Assembly (NCBI RefSeq): GCF_019635455.1
Contig: NZ_JAHBZJ010000008.1
Span: forward strand, 62,001-126,000
Origin: Sphingomonas sp.
Lineage (GTDB): Bacteria > Pseudomonadota > Alphaproteobacteria > Sphingomonadales > Sphingomonadaceae
DNA: 64,000 bases
Reading direction: 5' to 3'
Position 1 is the first letter of the stretch. Each line of letters starts with the position of its first letter. Positions 26,053-35,093 of the stretch are shown here, piece after piece. The position numbers and the translations under genes are program-made. The notes under the pieces were generated by a model, which was given only the letters and a program-made list of their open reading frames with translations, was not told the origin of the DNA and ran no database searches.

Positions 26053-27539
26053 AGCGTCACGCCACGTTTCCAGATGGCGATCTCCCGCTCGTCATTGCGT
26101 TCGGCGGCGGTCGCCTCACCCGAAGCGATCGCGACGATCCGCGCGAGCAATGCCGCCCCCGCCGCCGCCACGCCCTGGTCGAGCACGCACCCCGCGTCGA
26201 AATCGATCCATCCCGGCTTGCGCGCGGCGAGGTCGGTATTCGACGCGATCTTCACGGTCGGCGCCGGAAAGCCGAGCGGGGTCCCGCGTCCGGTGGTAAA
26301 GAGGATCAGGTTCGCTCCCGCCGCGGCGAGCGCGGTGGAGGAGACGGCGTCATTGCCCGGCGCCTCCAGCAGCGTCAGTCCGCGCCGCCGCGTGCGCGCG
26401 CCATAATCGATCACGTCGGTAACCACCGCCTGCCCACCCTTCTGCACCGCGCCCAGGCTCTTTTCCTCCAGCGTCGTGATGCCGCCGGCGATGTTGCCGG
26501 GCGACGGATTTTCCGAAACCGGCTCGCCATGGTCGAGAAAATAGCGCTTGAAACGGTTCACGAGCGCACCGATCGCCGCACAGCATTCGCGATCCGCGGC
26601 GCGCGCCATCAACAGATGCTCCGCGCCGAAAATCTCGGGAATTTCGGTCAGGATCGCGCTCCCGCCCGCGGCGGTCACGCGATCGGTCATCGCTCCGACG
26701 AGCGGATTGGCGGTCAGGCCCGACAGCCCGTCCGATCCGCCGCATTTCACGCCCAGGACCAGCCGGTCGAGACCCATCGGTTCGCGGCGCGCACCGCCCG
26801 CCCGCCCGGCAAGGTCGAGCGCCGCCGCGACGCCATCCGCCACCTCATCCGCCGCCGCCTGTGCGCCGATGCTCCGCACACGCGCGCGCGCATCGACAGG
26901 CAGGCGCTCGACAAGCGCGGCAAGCTGGTTCGATTCGCAGCCCAGCCCGACCAGCACGACCCCCGCAGCATTGGGATGCTGCGCCAGCGCCGCCAGCACC
27001 GCGCGCGTCCCGTCCAGATCGCCGCCCAGCTGCGAACATCCAAAGGGGTGGATGAAGGCGTGGATGCCGTCGATCCCGTCAGGTCGCCGGGCATCGGCGC
27101 GCGCGGCGATCTTCTGCGCGGTCCGCGCCACGCATCCGACGGTGGGCAGGACCCAGATTTCGTTCCGCGTTCCCGCCTGCCCGTCCGCGCGGGCATAGCC
27201 GTGCCAGAGCAGCGGTGCCGCGTCTTCGCGCCGCGCGGGCTGCGCCGCCGCGCCGGCATAATCCGCCTCCCCCGCCAGCGCCGTCGCGAGATTATGGGTG
27301 TGAACATGGGCGCCCGCGACGATTTCCCGCGTCGCCACCCCGATCGGGTGGCCGAATTTACGGACGACATCGCCGGCACGGTGCGCGACGAGCGCCAGCT
27401 TGTGTCCGCGCGGGACCGGATCGGCGAGCGTGATACCCAGCACCGCTTCACCTGCGGAAAGGTCGCGCAGCGCCGTCGCGACGCTGTCGTCGGGGTGGAT
27501 GCGGAGCGCGGACGTGCTGGTCATGACTACCGGTGTCAT
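26049..27539 (-). CDS. uxaA: Altronate dehydratase UxaA
   Basis: UxaA dehydrates altronate to 2-keto-3-deoxygluconate in galacturonate catabolism. The protein has the N-terminal SAF-like domain (ALRIHPDDSVATALRDLSAGE, GHPIGVATREI) and the large UxaA domain: GYARADGQAGTRNEIWVLPT, HPFGCSQLGGD, VLVGLGCESNQ, KCGGSDGLSGLTANP and the GNIAGGITTLEEKSLGAVQKGG segment, with conserved Cys likely for the metal/iron site. The first ATG (27539) overlaps the operator; a second at 27524 would drop five residues and is possible. It is divergent from the LacI gene across a 54-bp gap and coupled to uxuB. Confidence 0.93.
   Translation of the reverse strand: MTPVVMTSTSALRIHPDDSVATALRDLSAGEAVLGITLADPVPRGHKLALVAHRAGDVVRKFGHPIGVATREIVAGAHVHTHNLATALAGEADYAGAAAQPARREDAAPLLWHGYARADGQAGTRNEIWVLPTVGCVARTAQKIAARADARRPDGIDGIHAFIHPFGCSQLGGDLDGTRAVLAALAQHPNAAGVVLVGLGCESNQLAALVERLPVDARARVRSIGAQAAADEVADGVAAALDLAGRAGGARREPMGLDRLVLGVKCGGSDGLSGLTANPLVGAMTDRVTAAGGSAILTEIPEIFGAEHLLMARAADRECCAAIGALVNRFKRYFLDHGEPVSENPSPGNIAGGITTLEEKSLGAVQKGGQAVVTDVIDYGARTRRRGLTLLEAPGNDAVSSTALAAAGANLILFTTGRGTPLGFPAPTVKIASNTDLAARKPGWIDFDAGCVLDQGVAAAGAALLARIVAIASGEATAAERNDEREIAIWKRGVTL
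27525..27538 (-). promoter_or_regulatory. LacI-type operator between uxaA and the LacI gene
   Basis: Minus-strand TGACACCGGTAGTC lies exactly at the uxaA start and 55 bp upstream of the LacI gene. It shares the ten-base core with the other sites and is followed by A, making a near-symmetric TGAC...GTCA dyad. Its location would let one repressor control uxaA-uxuB and its own gene. Confidence 0.65.
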
Positions 27540-27593
27540 CTACCCGCGCGCGTCCGATTTGGCGAGGGGGCAAGTGCGCGCTATGCAACCGCC

Positions 27594-28622
27594 ATGAAGA
27601 AGACCGGTCAGGCGACGATCAACGACGTGGCGCGGCTCGCGGGCGTGTCGAAAAAGACCGTCAGCCGCGTCATCAACCGATCCTCGCTGCTCAACGAGGA
27701 AACGCGCGAGCGGGTCGAGAAGGTGATCGCGGAGATCGGCTATGTTCCCAATCCGCAGGCCCGCGCGCTGGCGCTGCGCCGCAATTTCCTGATCGGCCTC
27801 ATCCACGACAACCCCAATCCGCACATGGTCCTGAACGTGCAGCAGGGGCTGCTGGAAGTGCTGCGTGACACCGAATTCGAGTTGATCGTCCACCCGGTCG
27901 ATCGCGGATCGCCGACGATGCTTGAGGACATTGCCCGCTTCCTCGAACGCCAGCGGCCCTATGGGGTGATGCTGTTGCCACCGATTTCGGAGAATGATTC
28001 GCTCGCCGCGCTGTGTGGAGAGATCGGTGCGCGCTATGTGCGCATGGGGTCCGCGCTGTTCGACGCGGGCGAACATATGGTCGCGTCGAACGACCGGGAG
28101 GTGGTGCGCGGCGCGATCGGCCATCTGATCGAACTGGGCCATCGCCGCATCGGCCTGGTCCAGGGACCCCATGGCTTCCGTTCGGCGCAGGAGCGCAGCC
28201 TGGGCTATGAAGCGGGGTTGGAGGATGGCGGGGTCGCGATGCAGCGGACGCTGATCGCGCAGGGCGACTATACGTTCGAATCGGGCATGCGCGCCGCCGA
28301 GCGCCTGCTCGACCTGTCGCCGCGCCCCACCGCCGTCTTCTGTTCGAACGATGCGATGGCGGCCGGCGTGCTCCACACCGCGCGCCAACGCGGGCTGGAC
28401 GTGCCGCGCGACCTGTCGATCGTCGGGTTCGACGATACCGCGATCGCTTCCTATCTGTGGCCGCCGCTCACCACGGTGCGCTGGCCGATCGCCACCATGG
28501 CGCGCGCCGCCGCGCTGAAGCTCATCGCCAATGGAGAGGATGACGATGCGGACGAAAGCGCGGAGTCGCTGTTCGTTTCGACCCTGATCCGGCGCGCGTC
28601 CGTCGCGCCGCCGGCCGAATGA
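27594..28622 (+). CDS. LacI-family repressor, probable regulator of uronate genes
   Basis: The 342-residue protein has a canonical LacI DNA-binding head (residues 8-60: ATINDVARLAGVSKKTVSRV, then GYVPNPQARAL hinge). A periplasmic-binding-protein-like effector domain follows, with VARFL, the GHRRIGLVQGP motif, FCSNDAMAAGVL and IVGFDDTAIASYLWPPLTTV. It sits between the divergent uxaA-uxuB unit and the uxaC-kduI-kduD-kdgK unit, and operator copies flank it on both sides. The expected ligand is a uronate or 2-keto-3-deoxy acid; that is inference. The start at 27594 has only a weak ribosome-binding site. It belongs to the uronate-type LacI group by context only. Confidence 0.9.
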   Translation: MKKTGQATINDVARLAGVSKKTVSRVINRSSLLNEETRERVEKVIAEIGYVPNPQARALALRRNFLIGLIHDNPNPHMVLNVQQGLLEVLRDTEFELIVHPVDRGSPTMLEDIARFLERQRPYGVMLLPPISENDSLAALCGEIGARYVRMGSALFDAGEHMVASNDREVVRGAIGHLIELGHRRIGLVQGPHGFRSAQERSLGYEAGLEDGGVAMQRTLIAQGDYTFESGMRAAERLLDLSPRPTAVFCSNDAMAAGVLHTARQRGLDVPRDLSIVGFDDTAIASYLWPPLTTVRWPIATMARAAALKLIANGEDDDADESAESLFVSTLIRRASVAPPAE

Positions 28623-28627
28623 AGCGG

Positions 28628-28656
28628 TTGAAACCCGATCTGACACCGGTTACCAT
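28628..28656 (+). promoter_or_regulatory. Promoter with internal LacI-type operator for uxaC-kdu-kdgK
   Basis: A TTGAAA -35 (28628-28633) and a TACCAT -10 (28651-28656) are spaced 17 bp apart. The operator copy TGACACCGGTTACC (28641-28654) fills the spacer and the start of the -10, so a bound repressor would block RNA polymerase. It begins six bases after the stop of the LacI gene and about 30 bp upstream of the uxaC start. Confidence 0.65.
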
Positions 28657-28685
28657 TAGCGCTCTTGGAGAGGAAGCCTGAACCC

Positions 28686-30125
28686 GTGCATCCGCTGCAC
28701 CTCGATCCTGACCGGCTGTTTCCGGCCGATCCCGGCACGCGCGACGTGGCGCGCGCGCTCTACGCGCAGGTCGCGGACCTGCCGATCGTCAGTCCGCACG
28801 GCCATACCGATCCGGCCTGGTTCGCCACCAACGATCCCTGGAAGGATGCGACCGAGCTGCTGCTCGCGCCCGATCATTATGTGTTCCGCATGCTCTATAG
28901 CCAGGGCATCGACCTCGACGCGCTGCGGGTTCCGCGCAGGGACGGCGTCCCGGCCACCGATCCGCGCGCGGCCTGGCGGGTCTTCGCCAGCCATTATCAC
29001 CTGTTTCGCGGCACGCCGTCGCGGATGTGGCTCGATCATGTCTTCGCCGACGTGTTCGGCCTCGACCGCCTGCTGAGCGCGGCGACCGCCGACGCCTGTT
29101 ACGACGCGATCAACGAAGCCCTGGCGACACCGGCCTTTCGCCCCCGGGCGCTGTTCGAACGGTTCCGGATCGATTTCCTGGCGACGACGGAGGGAGCGGA
29201 CGATCCGCTGCACCATCATGCCGCGATCCGCCAGTCGGGGTGGGGCGGCAGGGTCGTCACCACCTATCGCCCGGACGCGGTGATCGATGTCGAGCATGAG
29301 GCGTTCGCCGGCGCGATGGCGGCCTTTGCCGACCTGACCGGACGGGACGTGCATAGCTGGCCGGGCTATCTCGACGCGCACCGCGCACGCCGCGCCGATT
29401 TCCGCGCTGCCGGCGCCACCGCGACCGATCACGGCTTCGCGACCGCCCAGACCGCGAACCTCTCCGGCGCCGAATGCGAAGCGCTGTTCGCGCGGATCGT
29501 GGGGGGAAGCTGGGACGCGGCCGATGCCGAGCTGTTCCGCGCCCAGATGCTCACCGAAATGGCCAAGATGAGCGTCGAGGACGGGATGACGATGCAGATC
29601 CATCCCGGATCGTGCCGCAACCACAATGCTCGGCTGTTCGCGAGCCATGGTCGCGACAAGGGGGCGGACATCCCCATGCGCACCGATTATGTCAACGCGC
29701 TCAAGCCGATGCTCGATGTCGTCGGCAACGCGCGCGACCTGACGGTCATCCTCTTCACGCTGGACGAAAGCACCTATGCGCGCGAACTCGCGCCGCTCGC
29801 CGGCCATTATCCCTGCCTGCGCCTCGGCCCGGCCTGGTGGTTCCACGACAGTCCCGAGGGCATGCGCCGGTTCCGCGAGATGACGACCGAAACCGCGGGA
29901 TTCTACAACGGCGTCGGGTTCAACGACGACACCCGCGCCTTTCTGTCGATCCCGGCGCGGCACGACGTCGCGCGGCGCGTCGATTGCGCCTTTCTCGCCC
30001 GCCTCGTCGCCGAAGGGCGGATGCAGGACTGGGAGGCGGCCGAGCTGGCGCTCGACCTGACTTCGACGCTCGTGCGCAAGGCGTACAAGCTGGACCCGTT
30101 CACCCCGGCTGCCGCAGCGGCCTGA
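28686..30125 (+). CDS. uxaC: Uronate isomerase (glucuronate/galacturonate isomerase) UxaC
   Basis: UxaC interconverts galacturonate with tagaturonate and glucuronate with fructuronate, in the cytoplasm. The 479-residue product fits the amidohydrolase-superfamily uronate isomerase: N-terminal LHLDPDRLFPADPGTRDVAR, metal-binding SPHGHTDP, FASHYHLFRGTPSRMWLDHV, and the final HDVARRVDCAFLARLVAEGR. The GTG at 28686 is preferred; the GGAGAGGAAG site lies rather far upstream, so a TTG at 28665 is an alternative. It is the first gene of a five-gene rightward unit with kduI, kduD, kdgK and the carboxylesterase. Confidence 0.94.
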   Translation: MHPLHLDPDRLFPADPGTRDVARALYAQVADLPIVSPHGHTDPAWFATNDPWKDATELLLAPDHYVFRMLYSQGIDLDALRVPRRDGVPATDPRAAWRVFASHYHLFRGTPSRMWLDHVFADVFGLDRLLSAATADACYDAINEALATPAFRPRALFERFRIDFLATTEGADDPLHHHAAIRQSGWGGRVVTTYRPDAVIDVEHEAFAGAMAAFADLTGRDVHSWPGYLDAHRARRADFRAAGATATDHGFATAQTANLSGAECEALFARIVGGSWDAADAELFRAQMLTEMAKMSVEDGMTMQIHPGSCRNHNARLFASHGRDKGADIPMRTDYVNALKPMLDVVGNARDLTVILFTLDESTYARELAPLAGHYPCLRLGPAWWFHDSPEGMRRFREMTTETAGFYNGVGFNDDTRAFLSIPARHDVARRVDCAFLARLVAEGRMQDWEAAELALDLTSTLVRKAYKLDPFTPAAAAA

Positions 30126-30137
30126 CTGGAGCACATC

Positions 30138-30980
30138 ATGTTCGATCGTACCTATTACGCCACCCACCCCGATATGATGGAGTGCGTCTCCAATGACGAA
30201 CTGCGCGATCGCTACCTGATCCAGGGCCTGTTCCGGGACGGCGAATGCGTGCTGAACTATACCCATGCCGATCGGTTCGTGATCGGCGGGGTCGCGGTCG
30301 GCGCGGCGCCGGTGCAGCTGCCGGCGCAGGAGGAACCGGCCAGCGCGAAGGGACACCCGTTCCTCGAACGGCGCGAGATGGCGGTGGTCAATGTCGGCAG
30401 CGTCGATGGCACCGTCACCGTCGATGGCGAAAGCTTCACGCTCGGCAACAAGGATTGCCTCTATGTCACCATGGGCGCGCAGCAGGTCGAATTCGCGGGC
30501 AACGGCGCGCGCTTCTACCTCGCCTCCTGCCCGGCGCATAAGGGCTTCACCACCCGCAAGCTCGGCATCGCCGACGCCAACGCGCTCGATCGCGGCAGCC
30601 TGGCCGAATCGAACGCGCGCACCATCTATCAGCTGGTCATTCCCGGCATCTGCGACAGCGCCCAGCTGGTGATGGGGCTGACGGTGTTGAAGGAAGGCAG
30701 CGTGTGGAACACCATGCCGCCGCACATTCACGAGCGCCGGAGCGAGATCTATTTCTATTTCGAACTCGACAATCTCGACACCGACCGGGTCATGCACTTC
30801 ATGGGCGAGGGCGAGGCGACCCGCCATATCGTGATGCAGAACGAGGAAGCGGTGATCAGCCCGCCCTGGTCGATCCACATGGGCGCCGGCACCAAATCCT
30901 ATGCGTTTATCTGGGCGATGGCCGGCGAGAACCAGGACTATACCGACATGAACGTCCTCGACATCTGTCAGCTGGCCTGA
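30138..30980 (+). CDS. kduI: 5-dehydro-4-deoxy-D-glucuronate isomerase KduI
   Basis: KduI isomerises 5-keto-4-deoxyuronate, the product of unsaturated oligogalacturonides, to 2,5-diketo-3-deoxygluconate. The 280-residue length and sequence match: DEVLSRY-like [19 protein letters not shown] text and KDCLYVTMG. The Zn-ligand region [17 protein letters not shown] is followed by the histidine of [20 protein letters not shown] and the ending [16 protein letters not shown]. It follows uxaC by 12 bp and has a GGAGCA ribosome-binding site. Its presence shows that the locus handles lyase-generated products, not only free galacturonate. Confidence 0.96.
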   Translation: MFDRTYYATHPDMMECVSNDELRDRYLIQGLFRDGECVLNYTHADRFVIGGVAVGAAPVQLPAQEEPASAKGHPFLERREMAVVNVGSVDGTVTVDGESFTLGNKDCLYVTMGAQQVEFAGNGARFYLASCPAHKGFTTRKLGIADANALDRGSLAESNARTIYQLVIPGICDSAQLVMGLTVLKEGSVWNTMPPHIHERRSEIYFYFELDNLDTDRVMHFMGEGEATRHIVMQNEEAVISPPWSIHMGAGTKSYAFIWAMAGENQDYTDMNVLDICQLA

Positions 30981-30985
30981 TCGCG

Positions 30986-31741
30986 ATGGGCAATCCCTTC
31001 GATCTTTCCGGCAAGGTCGCCATCGTCACCGGCGCGAATACCGGGATCGGCCAGGGCATCGCCGTGGCGCTCGCCGCGGCGGGCGCCGATATCGCCGCCG
31101 TGGGCCGATCGCCGGCGACCGAAACGGTGGAGAAAATCCATGCGCTGGGCCGCCGCGCGGTGATCGTCTCCGCCGACCTTTCGACCATCGAACCGGTCCG
31201 GCGGATCGTTGACGAAACGGTCGGGCAACTCGGTCGGCTCGATATCCTGGTCAACAATGCCGGGATCATCCGCCGCGCCGACAGCGTCGATTTCACCGAG
31301 GCGGACTGGGACGCGGTGATCGACACCAATCTGAAATCGGTGTTCTTCCTCAGCCAGGCCGCCGCCCGCCACATGATCGCCCATGGCGGGGGCAAGATCA
31401 TCAACATCGCCTCGATGCTGACGTTCCAGGGCGGAATTCGCGTACCCAGCTACACCGCCTCCAAATCCGGCGTCGGCGGCCTGACCAAATTGCTGGCGAA
31501 CGAATGGGCGCCAAGGGGCATCTGCGTCAACGCGATCGCCCCGGGCTATATCGCGACGAACAACACCGAGGCATTGCAGGCCGACGAGACCCGCAACCGC
31601 CAGATCCTCGAACGCATTCCGGCGGCGCGCTGGGGCGATCCGGCGGATCTGGGCGGCGCGGCGGTGTTCCTCGCCTCGTCCGCGTCGAACTATGTGCAGG
31701 GCCATATCCTCGCCGTCGATGGCGGATGGCTGGCGCGCTGA
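30986..31741 (+). CDS. kduD: 2-dehydro-3-deoxy-D-gluconate 5-dehydrogenase KduD
   Basis: KduD reduces 2,5-diketo-3-deoxygluconate to 2-keto-3-deoxygluconate with NAD(P)H. The 251-residue protein is a classical short-chain dehydrogenase: TGANTGIG cofactor motif at 16-23, NNAGI, the catalytic Ser in INIASM, the YTASKSG Tyr/Lys motif, and the C-terminal NYVQGHILAVDGGW. The N-terminal FDLSGKVAIVTGANTGIG is typical of KduD. It starts six bases after the kduI stop, so the two are likely coupled. Confidence 0.93.
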   Translation: MGNPFDLSGKVAIVTGANTGIGQGIAVALAAAGADIAAVGRSPATETVEKIHALGRRAVIVSADLSTIEPVRRIVDETVGQLGRLDILVNNAGIIRRADSVDFTEADWDAVIDTNLKSVFFLSQAAARHMIAHGGGKIINIASMLTFQGGIRVPSYTASKSGVGGLTKLLANEWAPRGICVNAIAPGYIATNNTEALQADETRNRQILERIPAARWGDPADLGGAAVFLASSASNYVQGHILAVDGGWLAR

Positions 31742-31761
31742 GCCGGCACGAAAGGGAAAAG

Positions 31762-32775
31762 ATGACCGACGGCCGCATCGTCTGTTTCGGCGAACTCCTC
31801 CTCCGCCTGACCGCACCGGGGCGCGAGCTGCTGCTTCAGACGGGCGCGTTCGACGTGCATGTCGGCGGGGCGGAGGCGAATGTCGCCATCGGCCTCGCCA
31901 ATCTCGATCACCCGGTGGCGATGGTCAGTGCGGTGCCGGCCAACCCGCTGGGCGAAGCGGCGGTCCGCTTCGTTCGGGGTCAGGGCGTCGATACGGCCGC
32001 GATCCAGCGCCGCGACGGACGAATGGGCCTTTATTTCCTCTCGGTCGGGGCCGGACTGCGCGCATCCGACATCGTCTATGACCGCGCCGGATCAAGTTTC
32101 GCGACCGCGCCGGCCGACGCGTTCGACTGGCGCACGATCCTCGCCGGTGCGGGCATGCTGCACCTGTCGGGCATCACCCCCGCACTCGGCCCCGCAGCAT
32201 CGGCCGCAGCAATCGCCGCAGCAACGACCGCGCGGGACCTGGGCGTGCCGATCAGCTTCGACGGCAACTACCGCGCCCGACTGTGGGAGGCATGGGACAG
32301 CGATCCGCGCGATGTGCTGACCCGGCTGGTCGGCATGGCCGACACGCTGTTCGGCAACCATCGCGATGTCTCGCTGCTGCTCGGCCGCGACTTTTCGGGC
32401 GATGGTCCCGACCGCCGGCGCGAGGCCGCCGAAGCGGCGTTCGCCGCCTTCCCCAACCTCAAACGGATCGCATCGACCGCGCGCCATATCGACGATGCCG
32501 ATCGGCACCGCATCGCCGGACGGATCGATACGCGGGAGCGCGGATATCAGACCGATGAGGTGGTGGTCGCCGGAATCGTCGATCGGATCGGTGGCGGCGA
32601 TGCCTTTGCCGCCGGCATCCTGCACGGCATCCTCACCCATCGCGATCTTGAAGCGACGGTGGCATCGGGGCTTGCGCTCGCCTGCCTCAAACATTCCCTG
32701 CCGGGCGATGCCAGCCTGTTCGGACAAGGCGATATCGACGCCTTTCTGGCGGGCGGGCTGGACGTGCGGCGATGA
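31762..32775 (+). CDS. kdgK: 2-keto-3-deoxygluconate kinase (PfkB family)
   Basis: KdgK phosphorylates 2-keto-3-deoxygluconate to KDPG, which feeds the Entner-Doudoroff aldolase. The 337-residue protein has the PfkB ribokinase layout: substrate-binding GELLLRLTAPG and VGGAEANVAIGLA near the N-terminus, SFDGNYRARLW in the middle, and the catalytic anion-hole motif VDRIGGGDAFAAG near residue 280. The ATG at 31762 follows an AAGGGAAAAG ribosome-binding site. No KDPG aldolase gene is in the window. The TGA overlaps the ATG of the next gene. Confidence 0.92.
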   Translation: MTDGRIVCFGELLLRLTAPGRELLLQTGAFDVHVGGAEANVAIGLANLDHPVAMVSAVPANPLGEAAVRFVRGQGVDTAAIQRRDGRMGLYFLSVGAGLRASDIVYDRAGSSFATAPADAFDWRTILAGAGMLHLSGITPALGPAASAAAIAAATTARDLGVPISFDGNYRARLWEAWDSDPRDVLTRLVGMADTLFGNHRDVSLLLGRDFSGDGPDRRREAAEAAFAAFPNLKRIASTARHIDDADRHRIAGRIDTRERGYQTDEVVVAGIVDRIGGGDAFAAGILHGILTHRDLEATVASGLALACLKHSLPGDASLFGQGDIDAFLAGGLDVRR

Positions 32776-34322
32776 TCGCGCGGCGCACGCTGCTGGGCGC
32801 GGGGGCGGCACTGGCCGCCTCGCCGGGCTTTGCCATGGCAGGGGAAGATCCCGTCGCGACCGGCACCACCGGCCGCTGGCGGGGAAGGCGCGAGGGCGCG
32901 GTGCAGGCGTTTCTCGGCATCCGCTATGGCGCCGACACCTCCACTACCCGCTTTCGCCCGGCGCGCGCGCCGGCACCGGTGCGCGAGACGCTGGCCGCCA
33001 CCGCCTTCGCGGCCAGTTGCCCCCAGCGCAACAGCCTGTCCGGACAGGCGGAGGATTGCCTGTTCCTCAACGTGTGGACCCCCTTGGCGACGCCGGGCGC
33101 GCGACGTCCGGTAATGGTGTATTTCCACGGCGGCGCCTATTCGAACGGCACCGTGATCGAGCCGCAGCTCGTAGGCGCGACCCTCGCCGAACGGGGCGAT
33201 GTCGTCGTCGTCACCGTGAACCACCGGCTCAACGCGCTCGGCTATCTCTATCTCGCGCGGCTCGATCCGCGGTTTCCCGACAGCGGCAATCTGGGCCAGC
33301 TCGACCTCATCCTCGCGCTGCGCTGGATCCGCGACAATATCGCCGGGTTCGGCGGCGATCCCGCGCGGGTGATGGTCTTCGGCCAGTCGGGCGGCGGGGC
33401 CAAGATCGCGACACTGATGGGCATGCCCGCCGCATCCGGGCTGTTCCACCGCGCCGCGACGATGAGCGGGCAACAGATCACCGCCAGCGGCCCGCTGAAC
33501 GCCACCGCCCGCGCCCGCGCGCTGCTGGCCAAGCTGAATGCCACTCCCGGCGATCTGATCGACATGCCGGTGCGCAAACTGGTCGAACAGGGGCTGGCGG
33601 CCGAGGATCCGGTCCTGGGCGGCGGCGTCTATATGGGGCCGGTGCTCGACATGAAGTGGCTGACGCGCCACCCCTTCTGGCCCGACGCCAATCCGCTGGG
33701 CAACGCGATTCCGATGATCCTGGGCAATACCCATGACGAAACGCGCGCGTTCATCGATCCCAACGGCCCCGCCGTCCGCACGCTCGACTGGGCGAACCTC
33801 GCCGAACGCATGGCGCCACAGCTGCGCATCGACATCCATCCCGAATGGGTCGTCGCGCAATATCGCGCACGCTTCCCCGGCTGGACGCCCCAACAGGTGT
33901 TTTACGCCGCGACGACCGCCGGGCGCAGCTGGCGCGGCCAGGTGATCGAGGCGGAGGAGCGGGCAAAGGCCGGTGTTCCTGCCTGGGTGTACCAACTCGA
34001 TTTCGCCTCGCCCGTCGCGCCCGAACGCGGCGCGGCGCACACCCATGACATCCCGCTGGTGTTCGGCACGATCGGCGCGGAAGGCACCGTCTCGGGAACC
34101 GGGCCGGGCGCGCAGGCGGTGTCGGCCGCGATGCAGCGGGCGTTCGTCAACCTGGCCGCGAACGGTGACCCGAACGGCGCGGGCATCCCGGCCTGGCCAA
34201 AGCACATGCTGGCCGATCGGGCGACGATGATCTTTGACGCGCAAAGCCGGGTCGAGAATGATCCGCGCCGGTGGCAGCGCGACCTGTTCGCGCGCGTCCC
34301 CTATATCCAGCCGGGAAGCTGA
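32772..34322 (+). CDS. Type-B carboxylesterase, Tat-like signal
   Basis: The 516-residue protein is a type-B carboxylesterase/lipase. It has LGIRYG at the N-terminus, EDCLFLNVW, the oxyanion HGGAY motif and the nucleophile elbow GQSGGG (Ser in FGQSGGGAK). The conserved acid and histidine regions end with HTHDIPLVFG. The N-terminus ARRTLLGAGAALAASPGFAMA resembles a twin-arginine export signal, so the enzyme is expected outside the cytoplasm. ATGA overlap with kdgK ties it to the uronate operon; removing acyl or feruloyl esters from pectin side groups is plausible, but no substrate is shown. Confidence 0.85.
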   Translation: MIARRTLLGAGAALAASPGFAMAGEDPVATGTTGRWRGRREGAVQAFLGIRYGADTSTTRFRPARAPAPVRETLAATAFAASCPQRNSLSGQAEDCLFLNVWTPLATPGARRPVMVYFHGGAYSNGTVIEPQLVGATLAERGDVVVVTVNHRLNALGYLYLARLDPRFPDSGNLGQLDLILALRWIRDNIAGFGGDPARVMVFGQSGGGAKIATLMGMPAASGLFHRAATMSGQQITASGPLNATARARALLAKLNATPGDLIDMPVRKLVEQGLAAEDPVLGGGVYMGPVLDMKWLTRHPFWPDANPLGNAIPMILGNTHDETRAFIDPNGPAVRTLDWANLAERMAPQLRIDIHPEWVVAQYRARFPGWTPQQVFYAATTAGRSWRGQVIEAEERAKAGVPAWVYQLDFASPVAPERGAAHTHDIPLVFGTIGAEGTVSGTGPGAQAVSAAMQRAFVNLAANGDPNGAGIPAWPKHMLADRATMIFDAQSRVENDPRRWQRDLFARVPYIQPGS

Positions 34323-34346
34323 ACCCGCCGCGCCCGCCCGATAGGG

Positions 34347-34841
34347 CTACAGATAGCCGCCGTCCTGATAGATGAGCGGCGCCACCGTATCGCTGACCCG
34401 CACCCCGATCACCCGCGCGATCGCGATGCTGTGCGTTCCGTAGGCGAGCAGCGCATCGACCACGCAGCGCAGATTGGCCTGCGCCCCCTCAAGCGCGGGC
34501 AGGCCGCTCGCATCCTCGACCCAGCTGCCGACGCCGAACCGCTCGTCACGGGGCAGGCCGCCGCCGAATGCGGCCGACACTTCATGCTGATCGCGTGAGA
34601 GCAGGCTGACCGAGAGCGGGGCGGCCGGGACCAGCAGGGCGTGGAGCGACGCCGCGCGGTTCACGCACACCAGGACCGCGGGGGGATCGACGCTGAGCGA
34701 GGTGATCGACGTCGCCGCCATGCCGACCGGGCCATCGTCGCCGCGCGCGCAGACGATCGCGACGGTCGAGGCGAGCCGCCGCATCGCCGTGCGGAACAGC
34801 ACCGGAATCGCATCGCCGGAATGGTCGGACGGGTCGATCAT
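34347..34841 (-). CDS. Flavin reductase family protein
   Basis: The 164-residue protein fits the flavin reductase-like (HpaC/FMN-binding split-barrel) family: LASTVAIVCARGDDGPVGMAATSITSLS, then PPAVLVCVNRAAS, and GVRVSDTVAPLIYQDGGY at the end. Such proteins reduce FMN/FAD for a partner monooxygenase. The start at 34841 removes an arginine-rich extension that has no family match; no clear ribosome-binding site is seen. It is the last leftward gene after the pectate lyases, with a 252-bp gap, and convergent with the carboxylesterase. No monooxygenase is adjacent, so its partner is unknown. Confidence 0.8.
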   Translation of the reverse strand: MIDPSDHSGDAIPVLFRTAMRRLASTVAIVCARGDDGPVGMAATSITSLSVDPPAVLVCVNRAASLHALLVPAAPLSVSLLSRDQHEVSAAFGGGLPRDERFGVGSWVEDASGLPALEGAQANLRCVVDALLAYGTHSIAIARVIGVRVSDTVAPLIYQDGGYL

Positions 34842-35093
34842 GTGCGCAAAGGGGCAAAGGGCGACCGGGTGTTCGCGACCCGAACCGGGTGGCCGACCGT
34901 AGGGAACGTCATCACCCGCGCACCGTCGCATTCTTTACCGGACGTGTCGATCCCCGAACGCGCGGCGTCGTCCGTCATCCCGGCGGAAATGCCCGCCGGC
35001 GGTCGCCCGGTTCGGGCGTGCCGGCACCCCAGCCCCAGCCCCAGCCCCCGCCAAGGCCGGCATGCGCGCGGCGGTCGGGGCGTCACGCTCCGG

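Noticed and set aside
26529..27593. Upstream extension of the LacI gene frame through the uxaA gene.
   Set aside because: LacI proteins start just before the HTH; the extension is antisense to uxaA and has no LacI-like content.
35027..35051. Tandem CCCCAG units downstream of the pectate lyase gene.
   Set aside because: Only about four short units; likely slippage in GC-rich DNA, not a functional repeat array. No CRISPR-like repeat-spacer pattern exists in the window.
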